Shown: positions 18,541-30,884 of the stretch, one piece after another
Numbering within the stretch: position 1 is the first letter of the stretch
Layout of the letters: each line of letters starts with the position of its first letter
Origin: Ptychodera flava
Taxonomy: Eukaryota > Hemichordata > Enteropneusta > Ptychoderidae
DNA length: 64,000 nt
Direction: 5' to 3'
Assembly (NCBI RefSeq): GCF_041260155.1
Contig: NC_091940.1
Span: 5,030,501 to 5,094,500 of the forward strand
Notes under the pieces: model-generated
The model's input: only the letters and a program-made list of their open reading frames with translations
The model's database searches: none
What the model was told of the DNA's origin: nothing
Made by a program: the position numbers and the translations under genes

Positions 18541-18588
18541 GCTGTATCATCGGTTGTCTATAGTGTAATAGCACTTGTGTGAACTGCC
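18541..18588 (+). repeat. Direct-repeat partner of the 18.75-kb foldback core
   Basis: The block gctgtatcatcggttgtcta...gtgtaatag.acttgt.tgaactgc occurs here and again at 18789-18834 with only a few differences. The second copy is the centre of a small inverted-repeat element. Confidence 0.65.
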
Positions 18589-18751
18589 GATTCAACGATT
18601 GGACATGTTTGAGTTTTGCACAGGCTTCACCATGGCCTTAGCATACATTTATATCTGTGGCAACATAGAAGTGAGTCATCTCCGATGTTCCCAAAGTCAA
18701 AGCGAGCTGCATCATGAATATTCGGCCGTTTCGCCTTATGTTACATTTGTT

Positions 18752-18865
18752 TTTACACGTAGATACACATGTAATATTACATGTAACAGCTGTATCATCG
18801 GTTGTCTAGTGTAATAGTACTTGTATGAACTGCTTACATGTATTACATGCGTATCTACGTGTAAA
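18752..18865. mobile_element. Small foldback element (114 bp)
   Basis: The arms tttacacgtagata and tatctacgtgtaaa, extended by acatgtaat stretches, form an inverted repeat of about 30 bases per side. Between the arms lies a near copy of 18541-18588. It is non-autonomous and its family is unknown. Confidence 0.6.
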
Positions 18866-21049
18866 GAATATACTTATCGTAGCTGGCTCAAGAGCCTACA
18901 AGGTTGCTGTTTATTTTATGTTTTGGTTGTTTTCTCATGTAGTATGTAAATTTGAACGTCTATGCTGATACAATATACCATAAAGTGCAATTTTTGTTTT
19001 TTATCTTTTCGAACGCTGTTGTTGATGTTCAGAAAGAACACCAGGTTTAGAATTTACAGAATCAAAAGAATCAAAGAAAAGATTAGCCATGAGTACAGAG
19101 GAAAACATAACAGTTGAGTGTTTACGCTGGACTTGAGAACATGTACAAGTACCCCTGTAGTATTTGTGACGTTGCTACCACTTTCTACTGAACTGAAATC
19201 GGTACGTCACAAACAGCGTAAAAATGTTCACTCGTTTATTTCTGACAAGAAGTGTCCCTTTTCCCTTTCCATAAATAAGAAAATGAAGAAGTGATGTTTT
19301 ACGCCATTTTTCGAATGTCTAGGTGAAATTTCTTGCCATCAGACATTAAAGCGCTAATAGCAATGTAAATACAAACAAACAAACAAACGAAAATAATTCC
19401 CGTTGACGTTTTCGAAGCACACCATTGTACGAGGGCAGTTCAAAGAAAGCTCATGTACATCATTTATTCATTTGGGTTCTTGAAAAGCATGAACGGCAGC
19501 TGCAAACAGCTGCTCAACTTCCGGTGTTTCGCGCGTTTAATTTTGCTGAGTCATTCACAGTTACAGCTCAATGCAAAGGAACTCCTACTCTATGCCATTT
19601 TATGGGTATATATATATTGAAACCTACCTGGATGTACCCGTACAATATTGTGGTTTACTTTATTTTCCTTTGTGTATCAACTTTTGATGGTGATGACTCA
19701 GCAAAATTTAAATACGCAAAACCCAAAATAGATGAATGGTATTTGCCGTTGTCTTTTAATGTTTATTCATATGTTGTCATATACCAGAACGACGACAATA
19801 GTTAGAAGGGTGACAGTATGAACAACAACGACGATCAACAAAGACGATATAGGTCAAATCGTTCAACTCTTATAACCCACTTAAAATAAAATTAGAGCAA
19901 AGACAAGGAATCGAAAACAAATTTATAGCTGATTTATTTATACTTAGCTAGCTCCCTGTAATAAAAATGTGAAACAAGTCGACCATGGTGTGAGAGTCAA
20001 TGACCGGAGCTTATCCTTATGAACTCTTCAAGTTAGGTCAGTATGCTGATTCTACGGTACGTACAGCATAAAGGTCAATCTTCAGGTCGGCGAACTATCT
20101 AAGAACAGCCAACAAGCCGCCTTCAAATATTGTATCATTCATATTCATGTCATGACAGCAAACATTTGTCATTAACTTTGCAGCTGGCTGGATTTTAATT
20201 CAGACACCACTTGGAACTGAACCCGTAACATTCAAAGACAGATGATAAGTACGATGGACGTAAAATACCTAGTACAGTGTCATTAATTCGTGTAACTTGC
20301 TGAGAGCCGGATTTCCGTTTGTTTCCCACTCACTCATGTGTTCCAGGTGAAAGAAATACCACTAGTATAAAAAAGGCATATGTTTCTGCAAGTCATCATT
20401 TGCTTGTGGATTTAGTGCAAGTCATTGTTCGTTTGCAAAAAATAGATTTTACAGGAAACCTCTTGAGAAAAATGTTAACAACATAGTTGCATATTTCAGT
20501 TGCCGTGGGTGCAAGTACGGGACCGTCTCTTTTTATCACCAAAGTGCATTATGGTACCCTCATAGCAATGCTTGAAGGACAAACTTTGATCTTGGAGGGG
20601 TCGTCGAGGTGAAGGCGTGTCTTTTAAAATGGTATGTCTTCTTTCAAATGTCACCCGGCGCACATTTTCCCCGTTCGACCGCCGCTCCCACCAATACACC
20701 GATGGGTGTGAAGAGTATGGTTTCCATTCAAACTCTTTACAGTTGCATATTCAGAATAATTCGCGATTTCCAAGAGCCATAATTCCCAATCCCTGGATTA
20801 ATATGACCTAAGACATAGACTATTGGCTTATTGTAGATACTTACTATTACTCTGAAAGTCTTATTAAGATATTCTGAAATTCATCCACTTTGTTTTAAGA
20901 TGAAGATGATATATATCCTATGCCGTCAGAGCTGGTAAATTTCTCTATTTTAAATCATTTGTAGAAAACTGGGATAGATACATTTGACTACGACTGGATT
21001 TATAAATCACTGAAATTCAGAATAATATCGCAAGTTTTATCGGAACACG
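18866..21049. other. Gene-free DNA
   Basis: AT-rich. There is a short (aaac)n run at 19374-19387. The 126-codon open frame at 19425-19805 has no family signal and is flanked by neither splice sites nor a promoter that I can support. A phrase of about 37 bases at 20719-20755 (ggtttccattcaaac...ttacagttgcat.ttcaga) recurs at 21412-21451. Confidence 0.5.
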
Positions 21050-21053
21050 ATGG

Positions 21054-21256
21054 GAACTAATTTTGGATAATTGGATCTTCATATTTTTCTAATTTCTCAA
21101 ACGTGTTAGGTGACCTATAGCTAAATGTTGCAATATTACAAATTACTCATAAAAACAAGTGTGTAACTTAAAAAGAAAAGTAGATGAGGTTACATTTGAA
21201 GATTATATCGACATTACCTCACCATCAAATTATCCCAAATTAGTTCCAATCGTGTT
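21054..21256. mobile_element. MITE with 4-bp target duplication, family M4
   Basis: Ends AACACGATxGGAACTAATTT and its complement (about 30 bases each), flanked by TCGG on both sides. Internal sequence matches the copies near 40.0-40.4 kb (aatgttgcaatattacaaa, ttactcataaaaacaagtgt). It has no coding capacity. A four-base duplication fits several DNA-transposon superfamilies; which one is unknown. Confidence 0.8.
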
Positions 21257-21260
21257 TCGG

Positions 21261-24076
21261 ATACATCACAGTTATCGTCAAATAACCATCCTTTATGTTC
21301 AGGGCATATTCTGTTCAATGTCAATGTATTACTGCTAATACTTTCTCAGCAAAAGGCTAACTAATCTAGCCTATGACCATTCCGCAGAGGGCGCTTTGGC
21401 ACATGGGGTCAGGTTTCCATTCAAACTTTTTTTTACAGTTGCATGTTCAGAGTTGATTCACGGCATAGGGGCGTCACGACGCTGACATGACTGGGCCGGT
21501 ACACATGTTCTGCAAACACAAAAGCGGAGTCGTCACCAGCAGATCGATGCACCTCCCTTGAACCATCAGCAAACTGACTCCTTTTAAGAGATTCGTTTGA
21601 CAGGTGAGCAAATCAAACTTCCTAAAATTAATGAATTTTAATTACTTAATTGTGCTGGTGCTTTCCCGTGGTCAAGTAAGATCATCCAATATAATCATGT
21701 ATTCTTTCCACGCAACGCATAAGTACCGACGCTGACTGAGTACAGCCACGGAGTGCGGTCACATGCCGGACAACATCGCGATTCGCCTCATACAAAGAAG
21801 GAATGATGCAAAATGCCTGAATATACCAAACTTACACCACAGACCCCCTTGAAGAAATATTTACCTGTGTGCCGGCTGACATTTGCAATATGACATTGAA
21901 ATAGATTACGGAATTACAAGGACTTGTAAGAGCAAATTTAGACCGAGCTTATTACATGTGATTTCAAAAATATAGCTAATACATTAACTATCACCATGAC
22001 CTTGTAAGTTACACATTATCAATATCCTAAGTATTAATATAACTGTATATACTCCATGGACTATGCCGCGTTGTTTTCTCGAAGTCCCTTTGCAAGCAGA
22101 TGGTCATACGATGTTTTAGATTCATAAAATGACAATAGGACAGTTGTTGATGAATGTTGCGGGTTATTTGTAGAGAGACTGGCTCGACACTATGCATGTA
22201 GGCCTACAGAGGCAAACTTTCTCAACAGAGTCTTTCACAGCACTGTGAACAGACACGCAGTTGTATCAAGGCTACAGCAGTGTTATTGTTTTGTCTGTCC
22301 GACTGTACACAAGCAACATGCGTCGTTAGTACATGTATTGAGATCACAGCCGATTTCTTTGGATCCTTCAAATTAGTAATAATTCTCAATCTCGGTACTA
22401 GATTCTAAACGTATTCGGTCGGTGTCAATAGTTTGCTGCTCGCCACTTGTGTATATGCAATCACAGACACCGGGTGTGCAGGCATACATGCCATGGTAGT
22501 CAATATCAATACGGCTCATGTATGTTTTCATCGATGTTCAGATATGTCTCTTACCGTATGCTTCAGCTCAAAATTAATGACTTTTAAAAACAGTGAAAGG
22601 TGAAAGTAGAGCGGTTCAAGAATCCACAAATGATTTGCCCCACAGTAAGTTTGCTCACGACGTTGAAATGTAGGTCGCAATGCATTTTTTCATCTAGTGT
22701 TACATATGTACAAGATACTATTGGTGGTAAATGTTGAGTTTGCCTAACTGGTCACCTATTTTATTATTAGCTGTATTGATTGCCCTCATGCTGATATGTA
22801 AACTTCAACAGTATCGACATGTTTAACCTTGTGGTATGTCTCGTTTGTATTCTAAAAGCTCTATCATTGAAGGAGAAATGCGGTAGGTTTCTAACCCCCT
22901 TTGTCTGTCTGTGCAATAATTATTGGGGACTCCTTGGTTGTATTGTTGGTGTTTCTTAACTTGAAATCAAGTCTTCTGTGACTGGCCTTCTTGTTTACGA
23001 CTTCAGTCCCTGCAACAACTACAGTCAGCACAGTTCCCTTTCTACCAGGCATCTCTCATTACAAACACTTCTTTGATACACAGAACTGCAAAGGTAATTA
23101 TGATACTGTTTGAATGTTATCTATATTATTTATGTATTTATTTGCATCAGGATTCAACTTCCTCATTACAACGTGCGTGTGTGTACACAGAGAGTGAAAG
23201 TTCTGGGTAAAGCGGATGTTAAACGTTACGGTGACAAGCAATATGCAGATATGAAACTGCAGCGTCCTCAGTGCTTCCAGCAGGAACCGGAGTCCGTGAA
23301 TGTGTTGAGTCCTGCAAAAGGTTTGGCTTTCTTTTGTCATTCTTTCATAATGAGAACACTGATCTTGGAAATTTTCGTGTCACAGTTTCAACTGGGCAAA
23401 TGACATTACACTGCAAATTTTGCTTCCTGAGACTGTTTGAACCCAAGGGAATTCAGGGGAGGGGTATATATGAGTATCAAACTAAGGTAGTATTCATTGA
23501 AATAGTCTGTCCCAGGCTCACATGACTGTAACGATGGATTGTAAAGCTGTTGGTAGAGTGGCTCTTTGAGATTCCATTAACAGTTGATGATGAATGTTAC
23601 CGTTAATAAGCTGTGATATTCATTGAATTTTCTGGCTACAATGCCATCGATGAAAGCATATAAATACATGTGACATATATCATTGCTTGATGTTGATCAT
23701 CGCCATGATAACACACGGCAATATGTAACAAACGTAGCCCAATACAACTCGAAAATAGTGACCAAAACAACCAGCATATGACCGAGTCTCATACTTGGAT
23801 CAAACAAGGATGCGGAAGGGATGACTATAATTGAAGTATCAAATATCAGCAGGAGTTCCGGTCTTGCCTGCACTTTCGATGATTTTAGGTGAATGGCACA
23901 ACTTGAACCGCAATATTTGAAAAGGAAGCTCCGTATCCTGTACTGCAGAAGAAACAAAACAAAAAAACAAATCTGCGATGATATCATGAGAACATCTGTC
24001 GGTGAATATTCGAAGGTTCAGATTAGTACAAACTAAGTCTTTAATGAACACTACTTGCTTTTACGGCTTGTTTCAC

Positions 24077-24113
<37 letters not shown>

Positions 24114-27111
24114 AGAGACAGTAAGGCAGATAGAGTTCTAGGACTATACATTTGCAGAGTCAAACAGAAAGACGTACACAAACTTTGATCTTTCGACGGA
24201 CCGTATCGCTGTTAGACCTACATTCTTGAGACACACTTTTTGCATTGCTGTAAGTTTTGCTTCATTTAAAGTGGCATTACTGAGTCATGCATTTGCTGCA
24301 GGTACGTAGCCCTGCCACTCCCTTGTTGTTGGAGAGTAGCAACACACAGTCAAGAGAGTGGTACTACGGACCCGCAGCAAGTCATTCATGCGTTCACTCC
24401 ATGCTGGTTGGTGTAAAGACGCCCTTTGAACATCTGTCATAAAACAAAGAGTCGAGATTCGAAACTTAAATCTTAAGATGCGTAAACATATCCATTTAGC
24501 AAAGCGTTGCGTAGGAAATACTTATAGATTCTCCCTGAATGAAGTCAAAAGACCATGTTGACTAGAAACATGACCTGTTGTTTCTCGATACAAACACTAT
24601 TTGCAAAGCTTTAATTCAATAGACTTACAAACATTTCACATGTTCAAACCTGCATGGTAACAAAACACTCGAATGCTGTGTACAAGTACACGAAAATATG
24701 TTTTGACTGGCCAACGATTTCGAAAGATAAAACCAAAAATTAAATCTGAATTTAAAAAAATCATAACGCTGAAAATTGGAGAGTTATTTCACAACTTGCT
24801 TGTATAGTAACGCACCCTTTCTAGTCGAGTTTAATATACTTCAGTAACCTTGTTAACTTTGAATGCACTCGGGTAACATGACCCACATTTACGAGACTAA
24901 ATGTTGACCCTGGTTCTTGTCAATACATTACCCAGACAATATGACAGATACATGTAAAAACGTGCCTTTCTGTTAATCGAGGATGTTATTACTACCGTAA
25001 CAGTAGAATCAACTTCTACCCTCGTCAACTATGGAAGTGTCAACGCTTTGTGTTTTTATTTTAATATTCTTGTAATTTTTAGAAATAGCATAGCAGCACG
25101 CTTTTGGCGGGACACTTTGCATTGAAACAACATGTAGTTGAACATATTCACAGATACCAGCACATCTTGTTGAGCTCTTGTTTTAGAGAAATCTTACCCT
25201 TCAAAATGGACATAAAGTCTATGGCGAGCATAATAATAATGGCGCACACTGCAACGTGAAGTCCAAACATCAGACAGGGCAATCGTCAGTGCGAGAAACC
25301 TGACTCTTCCGTATATAAGGTGACGCTGAGGAGGTAATGAAATATGAGACATTGTTTACTAATAATATGAGCAAACATGACCACAAGGACATTATTTTAT
25401 GAGCTTCTTTGAATATATTACGCAATACATGCAAATATACGATGAAATTTTTGTGTGTCGTGTAATGTCATTTCGAACCTCACAACGTTCATTTTTTTGA
25501 TAAAGCCGACATGAAACGTTTTGATGATTTGTGCAAGGGTGTTGTACTTTATAGTGTTATTAGATGAGAGTAAGATTACTTCTGTCGGCCAAAATGGCCG
25601 CCATGATGAGCGAGAACACAAAATAGCGAGTGTTATTCTTGTATATTCACAAACGATTGGTGCGAGATCACGCGATCGAGCCAGTAAATTTAATAACACT
25701 ATGCGAATAACCAGGAGTCCGACCTTCATACTTGATATCAAGCAATGAAATTATCGGTCTTTCAGACAGATTTTATTGCAGAATCGCTCGCAGGTTACTG
25801 TTACACAACGTTCAACTTGAATTGACAGATTCACATGCGAACAGATGGTGCAACGCTCCCTTCCAATCATACATAGCAGATTCACCCAAGCGACGAAAAA
25901 AATATGGTCGTAAGTTGTTCCTATTTTCATAAGGCATCGTTAAATTTATTGGCGTTCGAAGTCTCATAAATGGCTCCAACCGGCCGTGTTAACCCATATT
26001 GTTTGTCGGCGCCCATTTAATTCCCCCGACTTTGAAGTCGTGAGGTCAACCCCCCCCCCCCCAATCGCCGAGGTTCTCTCCAAACCTCTTCGCTCATTCA
26101 GTTACAAGAACCAACTGATATAAGTGACCACAAAGCAATGATGTCAGATATTATTTTCAAAAAGAGAACTATGCAGCCTCTACGTTTCAATTTGTACCCT
26201 GATGGGGAGAAGGAACGCAGTTTTATTGGTCAGAGATCATCATCATTATGTTGCCTGGACACGAAGATTCAAGACATTTGATCTAGGACGTAGATGATAT
26301 CGTTAAGGTGATATAGAAGTGCAAGGTTTCAATACTTAAATAGTTTTGTGTCGTGAACGAGGCAATCTATTAAAAACTGTCACCCATAGATCGTAAACCA
26401 TCCCCGTTCATATTACATAGTTCATTCGTTCCATATGACGACATCTGATCTTGACATTCACTGTACAATTTCATTCTTTTCCTTTATCCTTTCATCTAAT
26501 TTACTCGGAGAATTCACAGATTTTTTAAACAAAGAGAATCTTCAATTCGTTCCCTCCTCAATCGATTACGGAAAAATTAGTTTCAAATGATACATCCATC
26601 TCCTCCTCCGTCTCCCAAGTCCTAATGATATCAATTGCTTCGCCTCTTGTTCGGTATCAGGTCTTCTTAAAGTAGGTCGACTCATCTTTACAATCTATTT
26701 GTTCATTTATGACTTTTTCAAGGCGACAGGTCAAGGTAACAAGACGCAGAACTAGAATGAGGTCGCCAACGCGTGTGTACATTGCCCCCCTGTCACAGAA
26801 AGTACAAGGGATATCTATGTTGCCACAAGCTTCTCACAATGTCACGGTTTGATTCCAAAATTTTGCAACGTAAGCAATATTAGTGTTACGTTCGACTTCT
26901 TTGCCGTGTGTAACCGTTTCGTGTTTTCTGTACTGCTGACATTTTTAGTTAGCACTTTCGATTTTGGTAAATTCAGAAAGTAACTACAGCGTCAAACAGG
27001 TTGGTTGACAAGGTAGAGACGAGTCTTGCACTTGGGTGCGTTGTACAAGTCTACAGATAGGATGATAGCTAGTGTCTGATGATTTATAACTCTTTGACAG
27101 TGATGATCTGA
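21261..27111. other. Gene-poor stretch
   Basis: No convincing gene over almost 6 kb. Weak exon-like stretches at about 23005-23095 and 23151-23314 have splice-like borders, but their reading phases do not join. A C run lies near 26050. An imperfect inverted repeat lies at about 24296-24385 (tgctgcaggtacgtag against ctacggacccgcagca). Confidence 0.5.
24077..24118 (+). repeat. (GA)n microsatellite
   Basis: About 42 bases of GA repeat with one interruption (gg). Confidence 0.9.
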
Positions 27112-27247
27112 TCTATGGAAGACCGGTCACTACATGCGACATGCGAGTTTTTTTTTAACTGCGACCAGGGAGTTCTTAAACTGCGACATGCGAGTTGCAA
27201 AAGCGATATGGCGTTTGCATACATGTCATTTCGTTCTCCTCCTAACG

Positions 27248-27337
27248 ATGGATTACAGAGGTAGAGACCAGCTTATTTCTGCATACTTCTACAATGGATA
27301 CACCCTGGGAGAAATAGCGGCCACGTTAGGACTCCGA
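27248..27337 (+). pseudogene. Fragment of a helix-turn-helix transposase-like N-terminus
   Basis: The reading frame MDYRGRDQLISAYFYNGYT followed by LGEIAATLGLRH resembles the N-terminal helix-turn-helix that precedes integrase-like DDE cores in many animal transposon proteins, typically R[DE]xLIxxYFxxGxxxxEIxxxLxxxHG. Only about 30 residues remain; they run directly into the internal copy of the element's end motif. It looks like a captured or residual piece. Family assignment is from memory. Confidence 0.45.
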
Positions 27338-27394
27338 CATGTAGGGAAGACCGGTCACGACCTGCGACATACGACCTGCGTCTTTAAACTGTGA

Positions 27395-27585
27395 TCTGCG
27401 ACCTAACCCTAACCCTAACCCCTAACGCTATGCCGTTACAATTTTTCCCTCCCTTGGCCTAATCTCCAGGGTTGAGAGCGAAGTAAGGCTTTTTACAAGA
27501 GAAAACCTAACCCCTAACCCTAACCCTAACCCCTACCCTAACCCTAACCCCTACCCTAACCCTAATCCTAACCCTAGCCGCAGAT
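27395..27585. repeat. Interstitial telomere-type repeats (CCCTAA)n
   Basis: Runs of cctaaccctaaccctaac, mixed with cccctaac and ccctac variants, occur in two blocks separated by about 75 bases of unrelated sequence. This is the animal telomere motif at an internal site. Because it lies within inverted ends, it appears to be part of the foldback element rather than a chromosome end. Confidence 0.85.
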
Positions 27586-27636
27586 CGCAGTTTTAAAAAC
27601 TCGCATGTCGCATGTCGTGACTGGTCTTCCATAGAA

Positions 27637-28041
27637 ATCCAATCTGTCGTTTATTGTGACGACATTCTTTACCCAACTTCCGGTAATAATACAACACTGG
27701 TCCTTGATATACCCGCAGAAATAGTTGCGATGGGAAAAGACATCACGATCATGGAGCTTTACATTTCGTTCAAAAAATTAAATTTAGTGTTTAAAGATCT
27801 CAAATTTTGTACGTTGCTTAGCGAAGTGGTTGACAGGAAAGCCTACTTAATTCATTATTCCGCGGAAAAGTTTGAAGGAAATACAACATACCGAGACTTG
27901 TCTTGTCCTTACGGGGTGTTCATGCCAACATATGTATTTGACAATACAGACTCATTGAGCTGTAAAACGCGAGTTTTGGAAGAAATACCAGTCAAATGGC
28001 CGCCTTCCACAAACATCACAGATCGTAAACTTAAAAAGTGA
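27637..28041 (+). CDS. Unrecognised open reading frame (weak)
   Basis: An open frame with ATG at 27730 gives 103 residues (MGKDITIMELYISFKKLNLV...), ending KKL-K-K stop at 28041. The same frame stays open upstream across the end of the foldback element and the telomere-type repeats, so the true start or splice acceptor is unclear. Composition looks protein-like (LDIPAEIVAMGKDITIMELY, LSCPYGVFMPTYVFD), but I recognise no family. It could be an exon, a decayed exon or chance. Confidence 0.3.
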   Translation: MQSVVYCDDILYPTSGNNTTLVLDIPAEIVAMGKDITIMELYISFKKLNLVFKDLKFCTLLSEVVDRKAYLIHYSAEKFEGNTTYRDLSCPYGVFMPTYVFDNTDSLSCKTRVLEEIPVKWPPSTNITDRKLKK

Positions 28042-28955
28042 GGATAAAAACAATAATGATCGTATCGTTACACGCAACCCTTGCATTCTATTCCGAGCCT
28101 GGCTATATGATACCAAAAATTACAGCACTGAAGTGCAACAACAAGATAAAAAGTTACCCTTCTCGATATTGAATGAGTAATTTCAATTACTATAAAGTTT
28201 ATTATGCTGTGTTTGATCGTGGATGTGTTTTAAATGGCAATGAGCTCGGAATCTTACGACATACTAGTGGATTGTCGATCCTCATGACAACTTTAAATAC
28301 ACAGATTCTAGTTTCTCAAAGTGAGAAGCTTTAAGAGTCTGAAGTACCCACCGCCGATGCGATGCCTTCTCAGATATTTGTTACTTCTTAGGTATTTGTG
28401 GATATGCCTGTTCAGTTAATTTGATCGTCAGCTATTCGACTACTTAGGGTTGTTGCAGTTGTAAGACAACTTTTCCAGAATTAAAACAGCTGTTACAATA
28501 ATGGGTCTATAATTTGCGAAATGAGTAAAGTCAGAGTTAAACTAACACTTATCACATTGTACTAGTAGGCCTAATTACTGAAGGCTCCGTCAAGTAGCGC
28601 AAACAGTTTCGCCAAACTTCGAATAGAAAGTGCACTAAACTTCGTCTGTAAAGACGCATGCTGTTGTTACATATTGCCGAGGAACGCGATATCGATATGA
28701 GTGTCAATTGAAACATTAGCGCCCATAAAACCGAACTGTCGGCCTTTGACCAATATTAAAGTGATAGGATTTAGTGTTTATTATATCTGAATAAGATCTA
28801 GCTGGCTCTTTCCCAATGAACTCCCTATAGGCGACATTGACGAGCACCTACACGTAAAGTGTGCCGAAAAATGAAGTCAGAACGTCAATATCACCTAGTT
28901 GGGTGTATTTACAACATTGTAAAGGAAACATTTCAATTTCCCAAAACACGGCACA

Positions 28956-29399
28956 ATGACATATTTTCACCCCAAATCTCAATCGTCAATGACTACCACA
29001 GTGCACTTCACATCGCAACTTCATCTACGACAACTAGGTCACACTCTGTTAGCCCTGGTATACGTACAAGAACCAGTGTCAAAAAAGTACACAAATCGCG
29101 ATTTATTTCTTGACATATTTTGCGTCATCCAGAACATTTTAATTTTGGAAGTATTGAAAAGGTACACAATGGTAACAGTAACAGGCAGTACTACGGCTAA
29201 AGATAGAATCGCTGTTTTTACTCTCCTATTTTCTCAGAAACCAAAAATTCCCAAAGCACTGATTCAAGGGTTTACTAGGGAGTTTCTGAATCTTGCTGTC
29301 AGTTTTATGGATAGGGAAAAAGATTTGACTGTTTCATACACTGCCTGTAAGATGTTTATTGAAATGTTTGTGTGTACTGACGAATTCCTCAGAGACTAA
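28956..29399 (+). CDS. Unrecognised 147-codon open reading frame (weak)
   Basis: The longest host-like frame in this stretch. The C-terminal part (AKDRIAVFTLLFSQK, REFLNLAVSFMDREKDLTVS, MFIEMFVCTDEFLRD) has a plausible soluble-protein composition, while the N-terminal part is repetitive in S, T and H. No splice partner or homologue is recognised. It could be one exon of an unknown gene together with 27637-28041, but no phase-consistent join can be shown. Confidence 0.25.
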   Translation: MTYFHPKSQSSMTTTVHFTSQLHLRQLGHTLLALVYVQEPVSKKYTNRDLFLDIFCVIQNILILEVLKRYTMVTVTGSTTAKDRIAVFTLLFSQKPKIPKALIQGFTREFLNLAVSFMDREKDLTVSYTACKMFIEMFVCTDEFLRD

Positions 29400-30880
29400 G
29401 AAGTTTACATGTGTGATAGATGGTTAGGTTTCTGATGTGTACGTCAGATTTGCAAGGAGTTAATGGGGCCACGTGGATGTCAAAAGAAATTCATCCTATA
29501 CAGTAATAGTAGACGGTGTTAAAGAGAAATACAGATGCAGAGTGTGAAACGTCGAACACAAAGGATGCGATAAAGTAAACACGAATCTGTCAAAAGCTTG
29601 ACCTATGATGGCTGTAATTAGTTTTCCAGAATTATGGAGTTCCTTGGAAGCGAACTACAAAAAACATTTCCAATACAACCAACAAATAAAACGGCGATGT
29701 ACTCGATAAAAATCTTGTTGAGTTTGAGTAGTAAATATATTCAAGATGTACTTTTATCACATCTTCCTTAAACGTTCCATGTCCCTCTAAGTCTAAGATC
29801 CCTCCGCAAGTGGTACCCCAAATTACCGGGACTTCTTGTCAGAAAGACTCTTTCTGCTGAAGAAGATACACTTGCTTAAATCTTTCCGTCACGCTTTCTA
29901 GAAAACAGGCACCTCCTAATCACTGGGGGTTGAATATGTTTTGTGTGTACAATTTATATTTCCCTCTTTTTCACAGTTTCAGTATTTTAATGGGATATTC
30001 CCACCTTCCCAGGCAACCTTTCTGATACCTGTAATGTCGGACCTTACAAAACGGAATTGGCTCACAATTGTAGTACCATGCATTGCTATGTCACATTGAG
30101 AGACAAAATATTTGTAGCAAAATGTACGCAACGTTTGGCAGGCGTCAGGTCCCATCATTGCAGATGTTATCAGTAAAACCATAGTTGCAGGAAATGTTAC
30201 ATGGCTTATCTCACCAGTAATGTGTTTTCTTGTCCTGAAATCAAACATCAATTTAAATCTCTTGTGCACATTGTATATTCTCGTGAATTCTCAGTACGAT
30301 GCATTGAAATCACAGAAATTGTTACTGATATCAGAAATCATGTAAACTGCATCGAATTTTAATTTAGCATTTACCGTGTCAACGGTTACGCTGAGAAACA
30401 CCAACAATTATACCACTTCACTTTTCTATTTTTAACTGTTCAATGTGTTCGTTTCATCAAAAGCAGTAAAACACGAAACATTCTACTACCTGGCGTAGAT
30501 TAAGGGATCGGTCGATTGCAAAGTGAAAGGGTTCAGGAATACACACGGGCCATCCTATTTCTATCGTGTAATTTGTTCTAAATCGATCACTTGTTATTCG
30601 TTGCATCCTGCTGCAAATACAATGTCCTTATGCATAATAGCATTGCTTACAATGTCGACGTTACCAGTTGACATGGTGTCCAGAAAAAGTGGAAATACTC
30701 TTGGATTTATGGTTGGCTGATTATCATACAGTCTTTGTATAATGTGTAAGTTTCCTTGTGTTGTGATCTTCTCATTTAAAATGTAACGGTTGTGGAAAGC
30801 TGTCAAGACAAAGGGCCAGAGCGCACTGTTTGTTTGACCTTTAACCCCGGCAATAGCAGTAAATCTGACATACTAGCATC
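29400..30880. other. Gene-free DNA
   Basis: No supported gene. A 96-codon minus-strand frame (29979-30269) has no family signal. No bounded repeats recognised. Confidence 0.45.
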
Positions 30881-30884
30881 ATGT

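Larger units (their letters stand above)
27112..27635. mobile_element. Foldback element with telomere-type repeats inside
   Basis: The ends tctatggaagaccggtcac and gtgactggtcttccataga, followed by tgcgacatgcgagttttt and its complement, form inverted ends of about 40 bases. A third, internal copy of the end motif (aagaccggtcacgacctgcga) lies at about 27346. Two blocks of the (CCCTAA)n type, at about 27395-27430 and 27505-27580, sit on either side of a unique stretch. A fragment of protein-coding sequence lies at 27248-27337. No transposase is complete. No clear target duplication was found. Confidence 0.7.

Noticed and set aside
19425-19805. 126-codon plus-strand frame
   Set aside because: Low-complexity, aromatic-rich translation typical of AT-rich non-coding DNA; no start context or splice partner.
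23005-23314. Possible two-exon gene (YNVRVCTQRVKVLGKADVK...)
   Set aside because: Splice-like borders exist at 23094 and 23151, but no combination of frames stays open across the junction, so it cannot be supported.
24296-24385. tRNA-like or small structured RNA
   Set aside because: The inverted repeat is imperfect, and no anticodon arm or A/B box arrangement fits; more likely a decayed palindromic element.
29979-30269. 96-codon minus-strand frame
   Set aside because: No recognisable domain, no splice context and no neighbouring exon.
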